NCBI GenBank assembly: GCA_031551865.1
Contig: JAVBMY010000001.1
Span: 186,001-250,000, forward strand
DNA: 64,000 nt
From: Rikenella sp031551865
GTDB taxonomy: Bacteria; Bacteroidota; Bacteroidia; Bacteroidales; Rikenellaceae
Reading direction: 5' to 3'
A program made the translations under genes and the position numbers. Shown piece by piece: positions 17,539 through 25,002 of this stretch (within the stretch, counting starts at the first letter, position 1; each line of letters begins with the position of its first letter). Below the pieces are notes generated by a model that saw nothing but the letters and a program-made list of their open reading frames with translations, searched no databases and was not told the origin of the DNA.

Positions 17539-17710
17539 GGTGGTGTGTGTTTCTTGTTATTGTTGTAGCTATGGAGCCTTGGTCGGCCGGGCCCTTTGGG
17601 TTGGTTGCGGGGCGTTTGTGGTCGTTCCTTATTATTCAGGTGCCCCCTTTCATTTCAGATGGGAGCTTCCCCGTTCAAGTCACAAGTTCCGGCCCCGGAG
17701 CAGCAGCCCC

Positions 17711-18346
17711 TTACTTGGTGGCGCTGTATTGGGCGTTGACCACGTCGATGGCGCCGGCGGTCATCAGCAGGCGGCCTGAGTTCATCACGTCGTAAGTGTT
17801 CAGGTCTGAGGCCTGCATTACTTTCACGCCGGGGATGTTGCGGGCGGCGAGCACGACGGCGGGGGTCGATTCGCCGAGCACGACGATCATGCGGCGGCTT
17901 TTTTCGAGGCCGAGGGCTTTCACGGCGGCGACGAACTCTTTGGTGCGGGGTTCGATGTCGATCGCGTCGATCACGGTGATCTGTTTTTCTTTGGCCTTAT
18001 AGGTCAGCGCGCTTTTGCGGGCAAGCTGTTTGAGCTTTTTGTTGAGCTTGAAGCTGTAGTCGCGGGGCTGCGGGCCGAACACGCGGCCACCGCCGGGGAA
18101 CAGGGGCGACAGGATGCTGCCCGAACGGGCGCCGCCGGTGCCTTTTTGCTTCTTGAGCTTGCGGGTCGAACCTGCGATCTCGTTGCGCTCTTTTGACTTG
18201 TGGGTACCCTGGCGTTGGTTGGCAAGGTATTGTTTCACGTCGAGGTAGATGGCGTGATCGTTGGGCTCGATGCCGAAGATGGCGTCGTCGAGCTTGGCTT
18301 TCTTGCCGGTGTCTTTGCCGGTGATGTCGTATATCGTGAGTTCCAT
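17711..18346 (-). CDS. rplD: 50S ribosomal protein L4
   Basis: 211 aa. L4 lines the tunnel and in E. coli represses the S10 operon. Evidence: AIYLDVKQYLANQRQGTHKS, the loop GTGGARSGSILSPLFPGGGR, and VFGPQPRDYSFKLNKKLKQL. Whether the long leader upstream of rplC is an L4 target cannot be told from sequence alone. Confidence 0.98.
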   Translation of the reverse strand: MELTIYDITGKDTGKKAKLDDAIFGIEPNDHAIYLDVKQYLANQRQGTHKSKERNEIAGSTRKLKKQKGTGGARSGSILSPLFPGGGRVFGPQPRDYSFKLNKKLKQLARKSALTYKAKEKQITVIDAIDIEPRTKEFVAAVKALGLEKSRRMIVVLGESTPAVVLAARNIPGVKVMQASDLNTYDVMNSGRLLMTAGAIDVVNAQYSATK

Positions 18347-18455
18347 GTTTCTCTTGTCTTTGTCTCCCTTTCCGGCCGGGCGGTCAACGTTTCTTACGTA
18401 GCTGTGGCCTCTGGAGGATGTTCTTATCTATGGGACGTATCGTCGCGGCCGGAGC

Positions 18456-19073
18456 TTAGTCTTCGAGGAGAAGGTAGGCGCCTTTGGGGCCGGGGATGGA
18501 GCCTTTGACGAGGATGAGGTTGTTTTCGGGAATTACTTTGAGGACTTTCAGGTTAAGCACTTTGACTTGTGATCCGCCGTCGCGTCCGGCCATGCGTTTG
18601 CCTTTCATGACGCGTGACGGCCATGACGAGGCACCGAGCGAACCCGGATGACGGGCACGGTTGTGCTGACCGTGGGTACGTCCGCCAACACCGCCGAAGC
18701 CGTGGCGTTTCACGACGCCCTGGAAGCCTTTGCCTTTGCTGATACCGGTCACATCGACCCAGTCGTCTTCGGCAATGACGTCAACCCCAACGACGTCGCC
18801 GACGTTGAGTTCTTGTTCGAAGGATTTGAATTCTGCGAGTTTGCGCTTGGGAGTGGTTCCGGCTTTTTTGAAATGGCCGGCCATGGGTGCGCTGGTATGT
18901 TTTTCGGTTTTGTCGTCGAATCCGAGTTGCACGGCTGAATAGCCATCTTTTTCTACGGTTTTGATCTGGGTGACGACGCACGGTCCGGCCTCGATCACGG
19001 TGCAGGGTATGTTCTTACCTTCGGCACTGAATACGGAGGTCATTCCGATCTTTTTTCCAATTAGTCCTGACAT
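18456..19073 (-). CDS. rplC: 50S ribosomal protein L3
   Basis: 205 aa. L3 nucleates 50S assembly. It begins MSGLIGKKIGMTSVFSAEGK; the conserved tip is GFQGVVKRHGFGGVGGRTHG, with SLGASSWPSRVMKGKRMAG including the Gln/Trp-loop region. It is the first gene after a 764-bp gap with its own predicted promoter, so it probably heads a separate transcript from rpsJ. Confidence 0.98.
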   Translation of the reverse strand: MSGLIGKKIGMTSVFSAEGKNIPCTVIEAGPCVVTQIKTVEKDGYSAVQLGFDDKTEKHTSAPMAGHFKKAGTTPKRKLAEFKSFEQELNVGDVVGVDVIAEDDWVDVTGISKGKGFQGVVKRHGFGGVGGRTHGQHNRARHPGSLGASSWPSRVMKGKRMAGRDGGSQVKVLNLKVLKVIPENNLILVKGSIPGPKGAYLLLED

Positions 19074-19657
19074 TGTCTGTCTTTTTTGGGGTGGTTGCCG
19101 TGTATTTTGCTCTTTAGCGGAATGTCGTCGCTCCTGCTATGCGGGCTGTGGCCCTTACTGCTTCAAGCTGCATTCCCTCTGAGCCGCCCCGGGATCGGGG
19201 CCCGGGCATTGCCACCGGGTTTATTATTACTGGTTGCCGGCGGGGTGGCCGGCAGCGCCAATCTTCTAATTTGGCTTCCAAGGGTTTTCAGGTGCCGATT
19301 CGTACGGCTTTGGAATCCGGGCTGCGGGGCAGCCAATCCTTTTCCTGATTTTTGCCGACTCTTTCTTGATCCGAAAAAGTCCGGTTTCTTGCTCGCCTCG
19401 CTTCGCAATTTACAAAAGTCCGGCCCCTTGGGTGAGGGTTATGGTTTATGCAACCCTCTTGGTTTGGAGTTTGTCTTAATTAATAACGATTCGCTATTAA
19501 TAAGGTGGCTCCCTTGTGAAGACTCGTCCGTCGCGGGACGGCCCTCGGTGTTGTTGCCTTTACTGTTTTCGCAACCGCCTCGAAAAGCGGCCTCTTCCTT
19601 TGGTAAAGCTCCTTGTTTTCCAAGGGTTTACGCTCCAGAAATTCAAAAAGGCGACTG
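19074..19657 (-). promoter_or_regulatory. Long leader of the rplC operon, no gene
   Basis: The gap 19074-19837 holds no credible gene. If transcription starts at the promoter at 19658-19687, the rplC mRNA would have a leader of about 580 nt. Self-complementary segments within it include CCGTC-GCGG-GACGG at about 19528-19542, an AT-rich stem TTAATAGCG/CGTTATTAA near 19482-19502 (minus strand), and paired GCCGGC blocks near 19228-19245. The length suggests attenuation or r-protein binding control, but no known leader family was recognised. Confidence 0.45.
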
Positions 19658-19687
19658 CAAAGGTAACGCTTTTATGTTGATTTGCAA
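19658..19687 (-). promoter_or_regulatory. Promoter for rplC and downstream r-protein genes
   Basis: On the minus strand TTG (19687-19685), a 19-nt spacer and TACCTTTG (19665-19658), an exact match to the Bacteroidetes -33/-7 consensus. Predicted start about 19653. It divides the cluster into a str-rpsJ transcript and an rplC-onward transcript. Confidence 0.7.
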
Positions 19688-19809
19688 CACGAAAGCGTAA
19701 CTTTTTGCAATTTTTCTTTATAGTCTGACCCGGATGGCTGTGGCCGAATAGATGAAGGAGCGAGCCAAGTTTTAGACTGCCCTTGATCCGGATTATGCCG
19801 ATTCAGGCA

Positions 19810-19838
19810 TCCCGGCGGGGAAAAGGGTCTCCGACCCT
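19810..19838 (-). terminator. Stop-proximal hairpin after rpsJ (S-type repeat)
   Basis: The rpsJ stop codon TGA runs directly into AGGGTC-GGA-GACCCT (19838-19824) followed by TTTCCCCGCCGGG on the minus strand. Same architecture as after rpoA (1420-1448) and the EF-G paralog (46728-46752), with the stem sequence differing from that at rpoA. Possibly a weak intrinsic terminator ending the str-rpsJ transcript. Confidence 0.55.
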
Positions 19839-20143
19839 CAGACTTTGATCTCGACTTCGACGCCGCTTGGCAGTTCGAGTTTCATCAGCGCGTCGATGGT
19901 TTTGGGCGTCGAACTGTAGATGTCGAGTACACGTTTGAAGGTCGAAAGCTGGAACTGCTCGCGTGATTTTTTGTTCACGAAGGTCGAGCGATTCACGGTA
20001 AAGATCTTTTTGTCGGTGGGCAGCGGGATGGGACCGCTGACAACGGCACCGGTGGTCTTTACGGTTTTCACGATCTTCTCGGCCGATTTGTCGACGAGGT
20101 TGTGGTCGTAGGATTTGAGTTTGATGCGTATTTTCTGGCTCAT
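19838..20143 (-). CDS. rpsJ: 30S ribosomal protein S10 (NusE)
   Basis: 101 aa; also acts as NusE in antitermination and in linking transcription to translation. MSQKIRIKLKSYDHNLVDKS and the signature GPIPLPTDKKIFTVNRSTFV identify it. It lies 263 bp after fusA and is followed by a hairpin and a new promoter, so it appears to be the last gene of the str transcript. Confidence 0.98.
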   Translation of the reverse strand: MSQKIRIKLKSYDHNLVDKSAEKIVKTVKTTGAVVSGPIPLPTDKKIFTVNRSTFVNKKSREQFQLSTFKRVLDIYSSTPKTIDALMKLELPSGVEVEIKV

Positions 20144-20214
20144 TCTATTGGTTGTTTATGGCCTGTGATTCTGTTTTGGTTTTGCCTTTGGTAAAGCGAT
20201 TTTTTCTGCACGGT

Positions 20215-20355
20215 CGACAAGCAAGATTGTCGCCGGTTGAGTAGTTTTGGCTGTGCGGTCGCGAACATGTTCGCGCCGATTGTGCCGTTTTCTTCTATGT
20301 TCAACTCGCGCAAAGCGCGAGCGTGAACATAAAGTTGTTTGAGAGTATCGCGCTG
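20215..20355 (-). repeat. Intercistronic hairpin element R5 (fusA-rpsJ)
   Basis: Hairpin CGACAAG/CTTGTCG-type at 20215-20232 (one mismatch), perfect palindrome CGCGAACATGTTCGCG at 20260-20275, long hairpin 20295-20331 with TATGTTCA pairing to TGAACATA and an inner CTCGCG/CGCGAG stem, then GAGAGTATCGCGCTG at 20341-20355. It carries both of the first-hairpin types seen separately in R1 and R3. Begins about 40 nt past the fusA stop. Confidence 0.72.
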
Positions 20356-20406
20356 TTTGACAAAAAGCGCCCAAAAACCTTTTGCAAGAACTGTGTTCTT
20401 GCCCGG

Positions 20407-22527
20407 TTATTCCTCTTCCTTCTTGGCGCGGCTGCCGTATTTCTCGATGATCTCTTTGCTGACGGCGGCGGGGACCTCTTCGAAGTGTGAGAACTCCATG
20501 GACGAGGTGGCACGGCCCGACGAGATGGTGCGGAGCACGGTCACGTAGCCGAACATTTCGCTGAGCGGAACCTTGGCTTTCACCACACGGGCAGTGCCTT
20601 TGGATTCCATACCGTTGATCTGTCCGCGGCGCTTGTTCAGGTCGCCGATGATGTCACCCATGCTCTCTTCGGGAGTCACGACTTCGACGGACATCACGGG
20701 TTCCTTGATCACGGGACGGGCTTTCATGGCTGCCTTGCGGAAGCCGTTGCGGCCTGCGATCTCGAACGAGAGGGCGTCGGAGTCGACGGGGTGGAACGAA
20801 CCGTCCTTGAGCACGACCTTCATCGAGTCGATGGGGAAGCCGGCCTGGGGGCCGTTGGCCATGGCCGAGGCGAAGCCTTTTTGCACGGCGGGGATGTATT
20901 CCTTGGGGATGTTACCGCCCTTGACTTGGTCGATAAATTCGAGGCCTTGGTATTCTTTGTCTTCGCAGTAGGTGAGTTCGAAGATGATATCGGCGAACTT
21001 ACCGCGGCCGCCGGTTTGCTTCTTGAACACTTCGCGGTGCTCGACGCTGCCGGTGAGGGCTTCTTTGTAGTTCACCTGGGGAGCTCCCTGATTGATCTCG
21101 ACGCCGAATTCGCGTTTGAGGCGGTCGACGATGATTTCGAGGTGGAGTTCGCCCATGCCGCTGATCACGGTCTGGCCGCTGTCTTCGTCGGTCTTGACGG
21201 TGAAGGTGGGGTCTTCCTCGGCGAGCTTACCCAGGCCCACGCCCAACTTGTCGAGGTCTTTCTGGGTCTTGGGCTCGACAGCAAGGCCGATCACGGGCTC
21301 GGGGAAGGTCATCGATTCGAGGACGATGGGGGCGTTTTCGGCGCAGAGGGTATCCCCGGTGCGGATTTCCTTGAAGCCCACGACGGCGGCGATGTCGCCG
21401 GCGCCTACGAATTCGATGGGGTTCTGTTTGTTGGCGTGCATCTGGTAGATGCGGCTGATGCGTTCTTTCTTGCCGCTGCGGCTGTTGAACACGTACGAGC
21501 CGGCATCGAGTTTACCGGAATAGACGCGGATGAAGGCCAGACGGCCGACAAAAGGATCGGTAGCGATCTTGAAGGCGAGCGCACAGAAGGGTTCTGCTTC
21601 GTCGGGCTTGCGGCTGAATTCCTTTTCGGGGTCGCGTGGGTCGGTGCCGGTCACGGCGCCGATGTCCATCGGCGAGGGCAGGTAGGCGATCACGCTGTCG
21701 AGCAGGAGCTGCACGCCTTTGTTCTTGAACGACGAACCGCAGAGCATGGGGATCACGCTCATGTTGATGGTCGAGGTACGCAGGGCGGCGATGATTTCGT
21801 CGGGGGTGATGCTGTCGGGATCGTCGAAGAATTTTTCCATCAGAGCTTCGTCGGAAGCGGCCACTTCTTCGATGAGCTTGGCACGCCATTCGGCGGCTTC
21901 GGCTTTCATGTTGTCCGGAATCTCAACGAGGTTGAAGTTGTCGCGGACGGTCTTATCGTCGAAGTATTTGATGGCGCGGTTGTAGACGAGGTCGATCAGG
22001 CCTTCGAATTTCTCTTCGGAGCCGATGGGGAGCACCACGGGCACGGCGTTGGCGCCGAGGCGTTCTTTGATCTGGGCACACACACCGAGGAAATCGGCGC
22101 CGGTGCGGTCCATTTTGTTGACGTATCCGATACGGGGCACCTGGTATTTGTCGGCCTGGCGCCACACGGTTTCGGACTGGGGCTCGACGCCGCCCACGGC
22201 GCAGAAGGTGGCGACGGCGCCGTCGAGTACGCGGAGCGAGCGCTCCACTTCGACAGTAAAGTCCACGTGGCCGGGGGTGTCGATGATGTTGATCTGGAAA
22301 GTGTTGTCCTTGTAGTTCCAGAAGGTGGTGGTCGCCGCCGAGGTGATGGTGATGCCGCGCTCCTGTTCCTGGGCCATCCAGTCCATGGTGGCGCTTCCTT
22401 CGTGGGTCTCGCCGATCTTGTGCGTTTTGCCGGTGTAGAAGAGGATGCGTTCGGAGGTGGTGGTCTTACCGGCATCGATGTGCGCCATGATGCCGATATT
22501 ACGCGTGAATTTTAAGTCTCTTGCCAT
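20407..22527 (-). CDS. fusA: Elongation factor G
   Basis: Canonical EF-G: GTP-driven translocation and, with RRF, ribosome recycling. 706 aa from MARDLKFTRNIGIMAHIDAG (ATG 22525-22527). P-loop AHIDAGKT at residues 15-22, switch I RGITI, G3 DTPGHVDF with the catalytic His present, G4 NKMD. Domains II-V follow, ending SKEIIEKYGSRAKKEEE. In the str operon between rpsG and rpsJ. A second, divergent EF-G gene is at 46752-48908. Confidence 0.98.
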   Translation of the reverse strand: MARDLKFTRNIGIMAHIDAGKTTTSERILFYTGKTHKIGETHEGSATMDWMAQEQERGITITSAATTTFWNYKDNTFQINIIDTPGHVDFTVEVERSLRVLDGAVATFCAVGGVEPQSETVWRQADKYQVPRIGYVNKMDRTGADFLGVCAQIKERLGANAVPVVLPIGSEEKFEGLIDLVYNRAIKYFDDKTVRDNFNLVEIPDNMKAEAAEWRAKLIEEVAASDEALMEKFFDDPDSITPDEIIAALRTSTINMSVIPMLCGSSFKNKGVQLLLDSVIAYLPSPMDIGAVTGTDPRDPEKEFSRKPDEAEPFCALAFKIATDPFVGRLAFIRVYSGKLDAGSYVFNSRSGKKERISRIYQMHANKQNPIEFVGAGDIAAVVGFKEIRTGDTLCAENAPIVLESMTFPEPVIGLAVEPKTQKDLDKLGVGLGKLAEEDPTFTVKTDEDSGQTVISGMGELHLEIIVDRLKREFGVEINQGAPQVNYKEALTGSVEHREVFKKQTGGRGKFADIIFELTYCEDKEYQGLEFIDQVKGGNIPKEYIPAVQKGFASAMANGPQAGFPIDSMKVVLKDGSFHPVDSDALSFEIAGRNGFRKAAMKARPVIKEPVMSVEVVTPEESMGDIIGDLNKRRGQINGMESKGTARVVKAKVPLSEMFGYVTVLRTISSGRATSSMEFSHFEEVPAAVSKEIIEKYGSRAKKEEE

Positions 22528-22705
22528 ATAGTATGGGGGATTTTGGTTTTTCTGTCCGATGTGGTGCGTTATACTCGTCGGTCGCGCAGTCACATATGAT
22601 TATATGCTCCTTTGCGCCCTCCTCACAAGCCTTCCCTATCGGCCCGAAAATTCCAAAATCATTTCTTTATTTTTCTTCAGTGTTTGTTATCTGTCTTTCT
22701 CCGGA

Positions 22706-22825
22706 TTTTCGAATTTTTAGTTCGATAGAGAAGGAGCGCGAGTCCGGCCCGAGGGAGCATATTTGAATATGTGACCGAGGCAACGGACGAAGCGCGACGA
22801 ACTATATCGGACTAAAAAACGAAAA
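22706..22825. repeat. Nested palindromic element P1 (rpsG-fusA gap)
   Basis: Outer arms 22706-22726 and 22806-22825 (TTTTTAGTTCGAT with ATCGGACTAAAAA plus TTTTCG/CGAAAA), middle stem GTCCG/CGGAC, apical stem CATAT-TTGA-ATATG. P2, P3 and P4 have the same plan with different paired bases. It ends at the rpsG stop codon. The rest of the 298-bp gap holds nothing recognised. Confidence 0.72.
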
Positions 22826-23302
22826 TTAGAAGCGGAAGTAAGCGAAGGCCTTGTTAGCCTCGGCCATGCGGTGCATCTCTTCCTTGCGTTTGAAGGCGCC
22901 GCCCTCTTCGTTGTAGGCCGCCTGGATCTCGCCGGCGAGCTTTTCGGCCATCGAGCGGCCGGGACGTTTCTTTGAGAAGGCGAGCATGTTGCGCATGCTG
23001 ATCGCCACCTTACGCTCGGGACGCACTTCCATGGGGACCTGGAAGGTAGCGCCGCCGACACGACGGGATTTCACTTCGACCTGGGGGGTGAGGTTTTCGA
23101 GGGCCTTTTTCCAGATCTCCAGCGGAGCCTTGTCGGTGTCCTTCATCTTCTCGCCTACGATTTCCATGGCATCATAGAAAATTCCGTAGGCAATACTCTT
23201 CTTGCCGTCCAGCATCAGGCTGTTCACGAAACGAGTCACGAGAACGTCGCCGAATTTGGGATCGGGAAGTAGAATTCGCTTTTGGGGCTTTGTTTTTCTC
23301 AT
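22826..23302 (-). CDS. rpsG: 30S ribosomal protein S7
   Basis: 158 aa, the primary binder of the 16S 3' domain. Evidence: MRKTKPQKRILLPDPKFGDV, the signature VTRFVNSLMLDGKKSIAYGI, GGATFQVPMEVRPERK and MAEKLAGEIQAAYNEEGGAF. Second gene of the str operon, between rpsL and fusA. Confidence 0.98.
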   Translation of the reverse strand: MRKTKPQKRILLPDPKFGDVLVTRFVNSLMLDGKKSIAYGIFYDAMEIVGEKMKDTDKAPLEIWKKALENLTPQVEVKSRRVGGATFQVPMEVRPERKVAISMRNMLAFSKKRPGRSMAEKLAGEIQAAYNEEGGAFKRKEEMHRMAEANKAFAYFRF

Positions 23303-23387
23303 TGTTATTTGTTGGTTGTGTGTTGCTTTTTCACGTTGGGACGGGTGTACTATATCTTTGGCATATCCCGTTCCGGGTTTTTGGAAC

Positions 23388-23489
23388 TTTTAGACCGATA
23401 GAGAAGGAACACGAGGATTTCGAACCGCAGCGTACTTAACGTACGTGAGGATTCGAAACCGGAGTGCGACGCAGTATATCGGTCTAAAA
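23388..23489. repeat. Nested palindromic element P2 (rpsL-rpsG gap)
   Basis: Perfect 13-bp outer arms 23388-23400 and 23477-23489 (TTTTAGACCGATA and complement), middle stem TTTCGAA/TTCGAAA, apical stem CGTAC/GTACG. The core is shared with P3 and P4 (GAGGATTTCGAACCGCAG at about 23412). Ends 11 bp before the rpsL stop codon. Confidence 0.75.
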
Positions 23490-23499
23490 AGCCGAAAAA

Positions 23500-23880
23500 C
23501 TATTTTTTGGCTTTAGGCTTCTTCGTGCCGTACTTGCTACGGCGCTGGTTGCGGCCGTCGACACCGGCGGCATCGAGGGTGCCGCGCACCAGGTGGTAGC
23601 GCACGCCGGGAAGGTCTTTCACACGGCCGCCGCGCACGAGCACAATGGAGTGTTCCTGAAGGTTGTGGCCTTCGCCGGGGATATAGGCATTCACCTCTTT
23701 AGTGTTGGTCAGGCGCACGCGGGCCACCTTACGCATGGCCGAATTCGGCTTCTTGGGGGTGGTGGTGTACACACGCACACACACGCCGCGGCGTTGCGGG
23801 CATGATTCGAGCGCGGGCGATTTGCTCTTGTACTGAACGGCGGTACGGCCTTTGCGAACTAATTGTTGGATGGTTGGCAT
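23500..23880 (-). CDS. rpsL: 30S ribosomal protein S12
   Basis: 126 aa from MPTIQQLVRKGRTAVQYKSK (ATG 23878-23880). S12 monitors codon-anticodon pairing; conserved segments RRGVCVRVYTTTPKKPNSAM and VRGGRVKDLPGVRYHLVRGT contain the lysine positions tied to streptomycin response (TPKKPNS, GRVKDLPG), which look wild type. First gene of the str operon. A longer upstream frame would overlap the promoter and is not used. Confidence 0.98.
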   Translation of the reverse strand: MPTIQQLVRKGRTAVQYKSKSPALESCPQRRGVCVRVYTTTPKKPNSAMRKVARVRLTNTKEVNAYIPGEGHNLQEHSIVLVRGGRVKDLPGVRYHLVRGTLDAAGVDGRNQRRSKYGTKKPKAKK

Positions 23881-23976
23881 TTCCTTATATATATGGTATG
23901 TTTTCTGTTTTGCTCCGCTCTCCTGCCGAACCTCCGGCCCCTCGGGACAGGACACAGTGCGGGAAAAAACGGACTG

Positions 23977-24006
23977 CAAAGATAGATACAATTTTATCAT
24001 TAACAA
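23977..24006 (-). promoter_or_regulatory. Promoter of the str operon (rpsL)
   Basis: Minus strand: TTG (24006-24004), 19-nt spacer, TATCTTTG (23984-23977). It is an exact match to the Bacteroidetes consensus, with a predicted leader of about 90 nt before rpsL. It is back to back with the rplU promoter at 24048-24077. Confidence 0.75.
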
Positions 24007-24047
24007 CACATTGATCGAAAATTGTTAACACTTCTTTCACAAAAGAG

Positions 24048-24077
24048 TTGCGGTTCCGGAAAATATCACTACATTTG
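24048..24077 (+). promoter_or_regulatory. Promoter of rplU-rpmA
   Basis: TTG 24048-24050, 19-nt spacer, TACATTTG 24070-24077. The leader to the rplU start would be about 130 nt and is GC-rich with several possible stems (for example CGCGG at about 24116 with CCGCG at about 24160), a plausible site for L21 feedback. That role is inferred from the gene, not from a recognised motif. Confidence 0.7.
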
Positions 24078-24215
24078 CAGCCCAATAACCTGTTTGGAGA
24101 ACTATGTACCGACACCGCGGGGCGTGTCCGGGCTACGGCCGGGAACGCAACAAGAACGCCGCGGGCAGTGCAGCAAAACGGTCCTCCGGACGCTAATTAA
24201 AACCACGAGCAACTT

Positions 24216-24698
24216 ATGTATGCTATCGTAGAAATTGCAGGTCAACAATTCAAAGTTGAAAAAGGCCGTAAGCTCTATGTTCACCGTCTGGCCAACCCCG
24301 AGGGTTCGGCCGTGAGCTTCGACAACGTCCTGCTGATCGACAACGACGGAAAGGTAGAAGTAGGCGCGCCTTCGATTAAAGACGCCTCGGTCGAAGCCAA
24401 AGTGATCAAACACCTCAAGGACGACAAAGTCCTCGTCTTCAAGAAACGCCGCCGCAAAGGCTACCAGAAGATGAACGGCCACCGCCAGTACCTGAGCCAG
24501 ATCGAGATCACCGGTATCGGCGCCAAGAGTTCGGCCCCCAAAGCCGCTCCCGCCCCCAAGCCCGCTGAGCCCAAAGCCGAAGCAGCTCCCGCAGCCGCCC
24601 CGAAGGCAGAGAAGCCCGCAGCCCCTAAAGCCGCCGCTCCCAAGGCTGAGGCCAAACCCGCAGCCGCTAAGAAACCGGCCGCCAAAAAAGAAGAGTAG
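24216..24698 (+). CDS. rplU: 50S ribosomal protein L21 with long Ala/Pro/Lys tail
   Basis: L21 binds 23S rRNA. The core (residues 1 to about 105) has MYAIVEIAGQQFKVEKGRKL and FKKRRRKGYQKMNGHRQYL, the L21 signature. The remaining 55 residues are an Ala/Pro/Lys/Glu low-complexity tail (for example EKPAAPKAAAPKAEAKPAAA). Total 160 aa against about 103 usually. Paired with rpmA as in most bacteria, but with a 304-bp gap that holds repeats P3 and P4. Confidence 0.97.
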   Translation: MYAIVEIAGQQFKVEKGRKLYVHRLANPEGSAVSFDNVLLIDNDGKVEVGAPSIKDASVEAKVIKHLKDDKVLVFKKRRRKGYQKMNGHRQYLSQIEITGIGAKSSAPKAAPAPKPAEPKAEAAPAAAPKAEKPAAPKAAAPKAEAKPAAAKKPAAKKEE

Positions 24699-24772
24699 TA
24701 CCCATCCCTTGGGACCCTCCCCGCTCCCCGAGGAGACGGGATGTAAATTTAATTAAGCAATTCCCTTTCGGG

Positions 24773-24857
24773 AGTTTTAAGCTGAAAGAGAAGGCGGGCA
24801 AGGATTTCAAACCGCAGCGTACTTTACGTACGTGAAGATTTGGGAAATCGAAATAAT
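24773..24857. repeat. Palindromic element P3, partial (rplU-rpmA gap)
   Basis: Retains the P core (AAGGATTTCAAACCGCAG at about 24800), apical CGTAC-TTTAC-GTACG and the middle stem GATTTC/GAAATC, but no convincing outer arms, so it looks truncated. Tandem with P4, with about 20 bp between them. Confidence 0.6.
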
Positions 24858-24878
24858 AAAGAACAATTCGCAGCGCCC

Positions 24879-24995
24879 TTTCGGGAATTTAACCCAATAG
24901 GGAAGGCTTGCGAGGATTTCGAACCGCAGCGCACTTGACGTGCGTGAGGACGCGAAACCCGAGTATAACGAACCCTATTGGGTTAAAAACCGAAA
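24879..24995. repeat. Nested palindromic element P4, next to the rpmA start
   Basis: Perfect 15-bp outer arms 24888-24902 and 24973-24987 (TTTAACCCAATAGGG and complement), extended by TTTCGG/CCGAAA; apical CGCAC-TTGAC-GTGCG. The right end stops 7 nt before the rpmA ATG, and the AGGAAA just upstream of the start directly abuts the stem, so folding could affect rpmA translation. Confidence 0.75.
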
Positions 24996-25002
24996 GGAAA
25001 CC

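Noticed and set aside
19086..19700. 204-codon hydrophobic open frame in the rpsJ-rplC gap
   Set aside because: It is antisense to the predicted rplC leader, overlaps the consensus promoter, has no start signal or similarity, and its Leu/Pro/Cys composition differs from real proteins here.
20791..22515. 574-codon open frame on the plus strand opposite fusA
   Set aside because: It is antisense to a clear EF-G, has no recognisable domain, and is the expected by-product of GC-rich codon use.
23353..23360. TATCTTTG on the plus strand in the rpsL-rpsG gap as an antisense promoter
   Set aside because: No TTG at a suitable distance (14 or 27 nt only), so it is treated as chance.
24078..24215. Riboswitch in the rplU leader
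   Set aside because: Only short GC stems were found; no known riboswitch core was recognised.
22706..24995. P elements as a CRISPR array
   Set aside because: Copies are spaced irregularly, differ in the arms, and no cas genes or uniform spacers are present.
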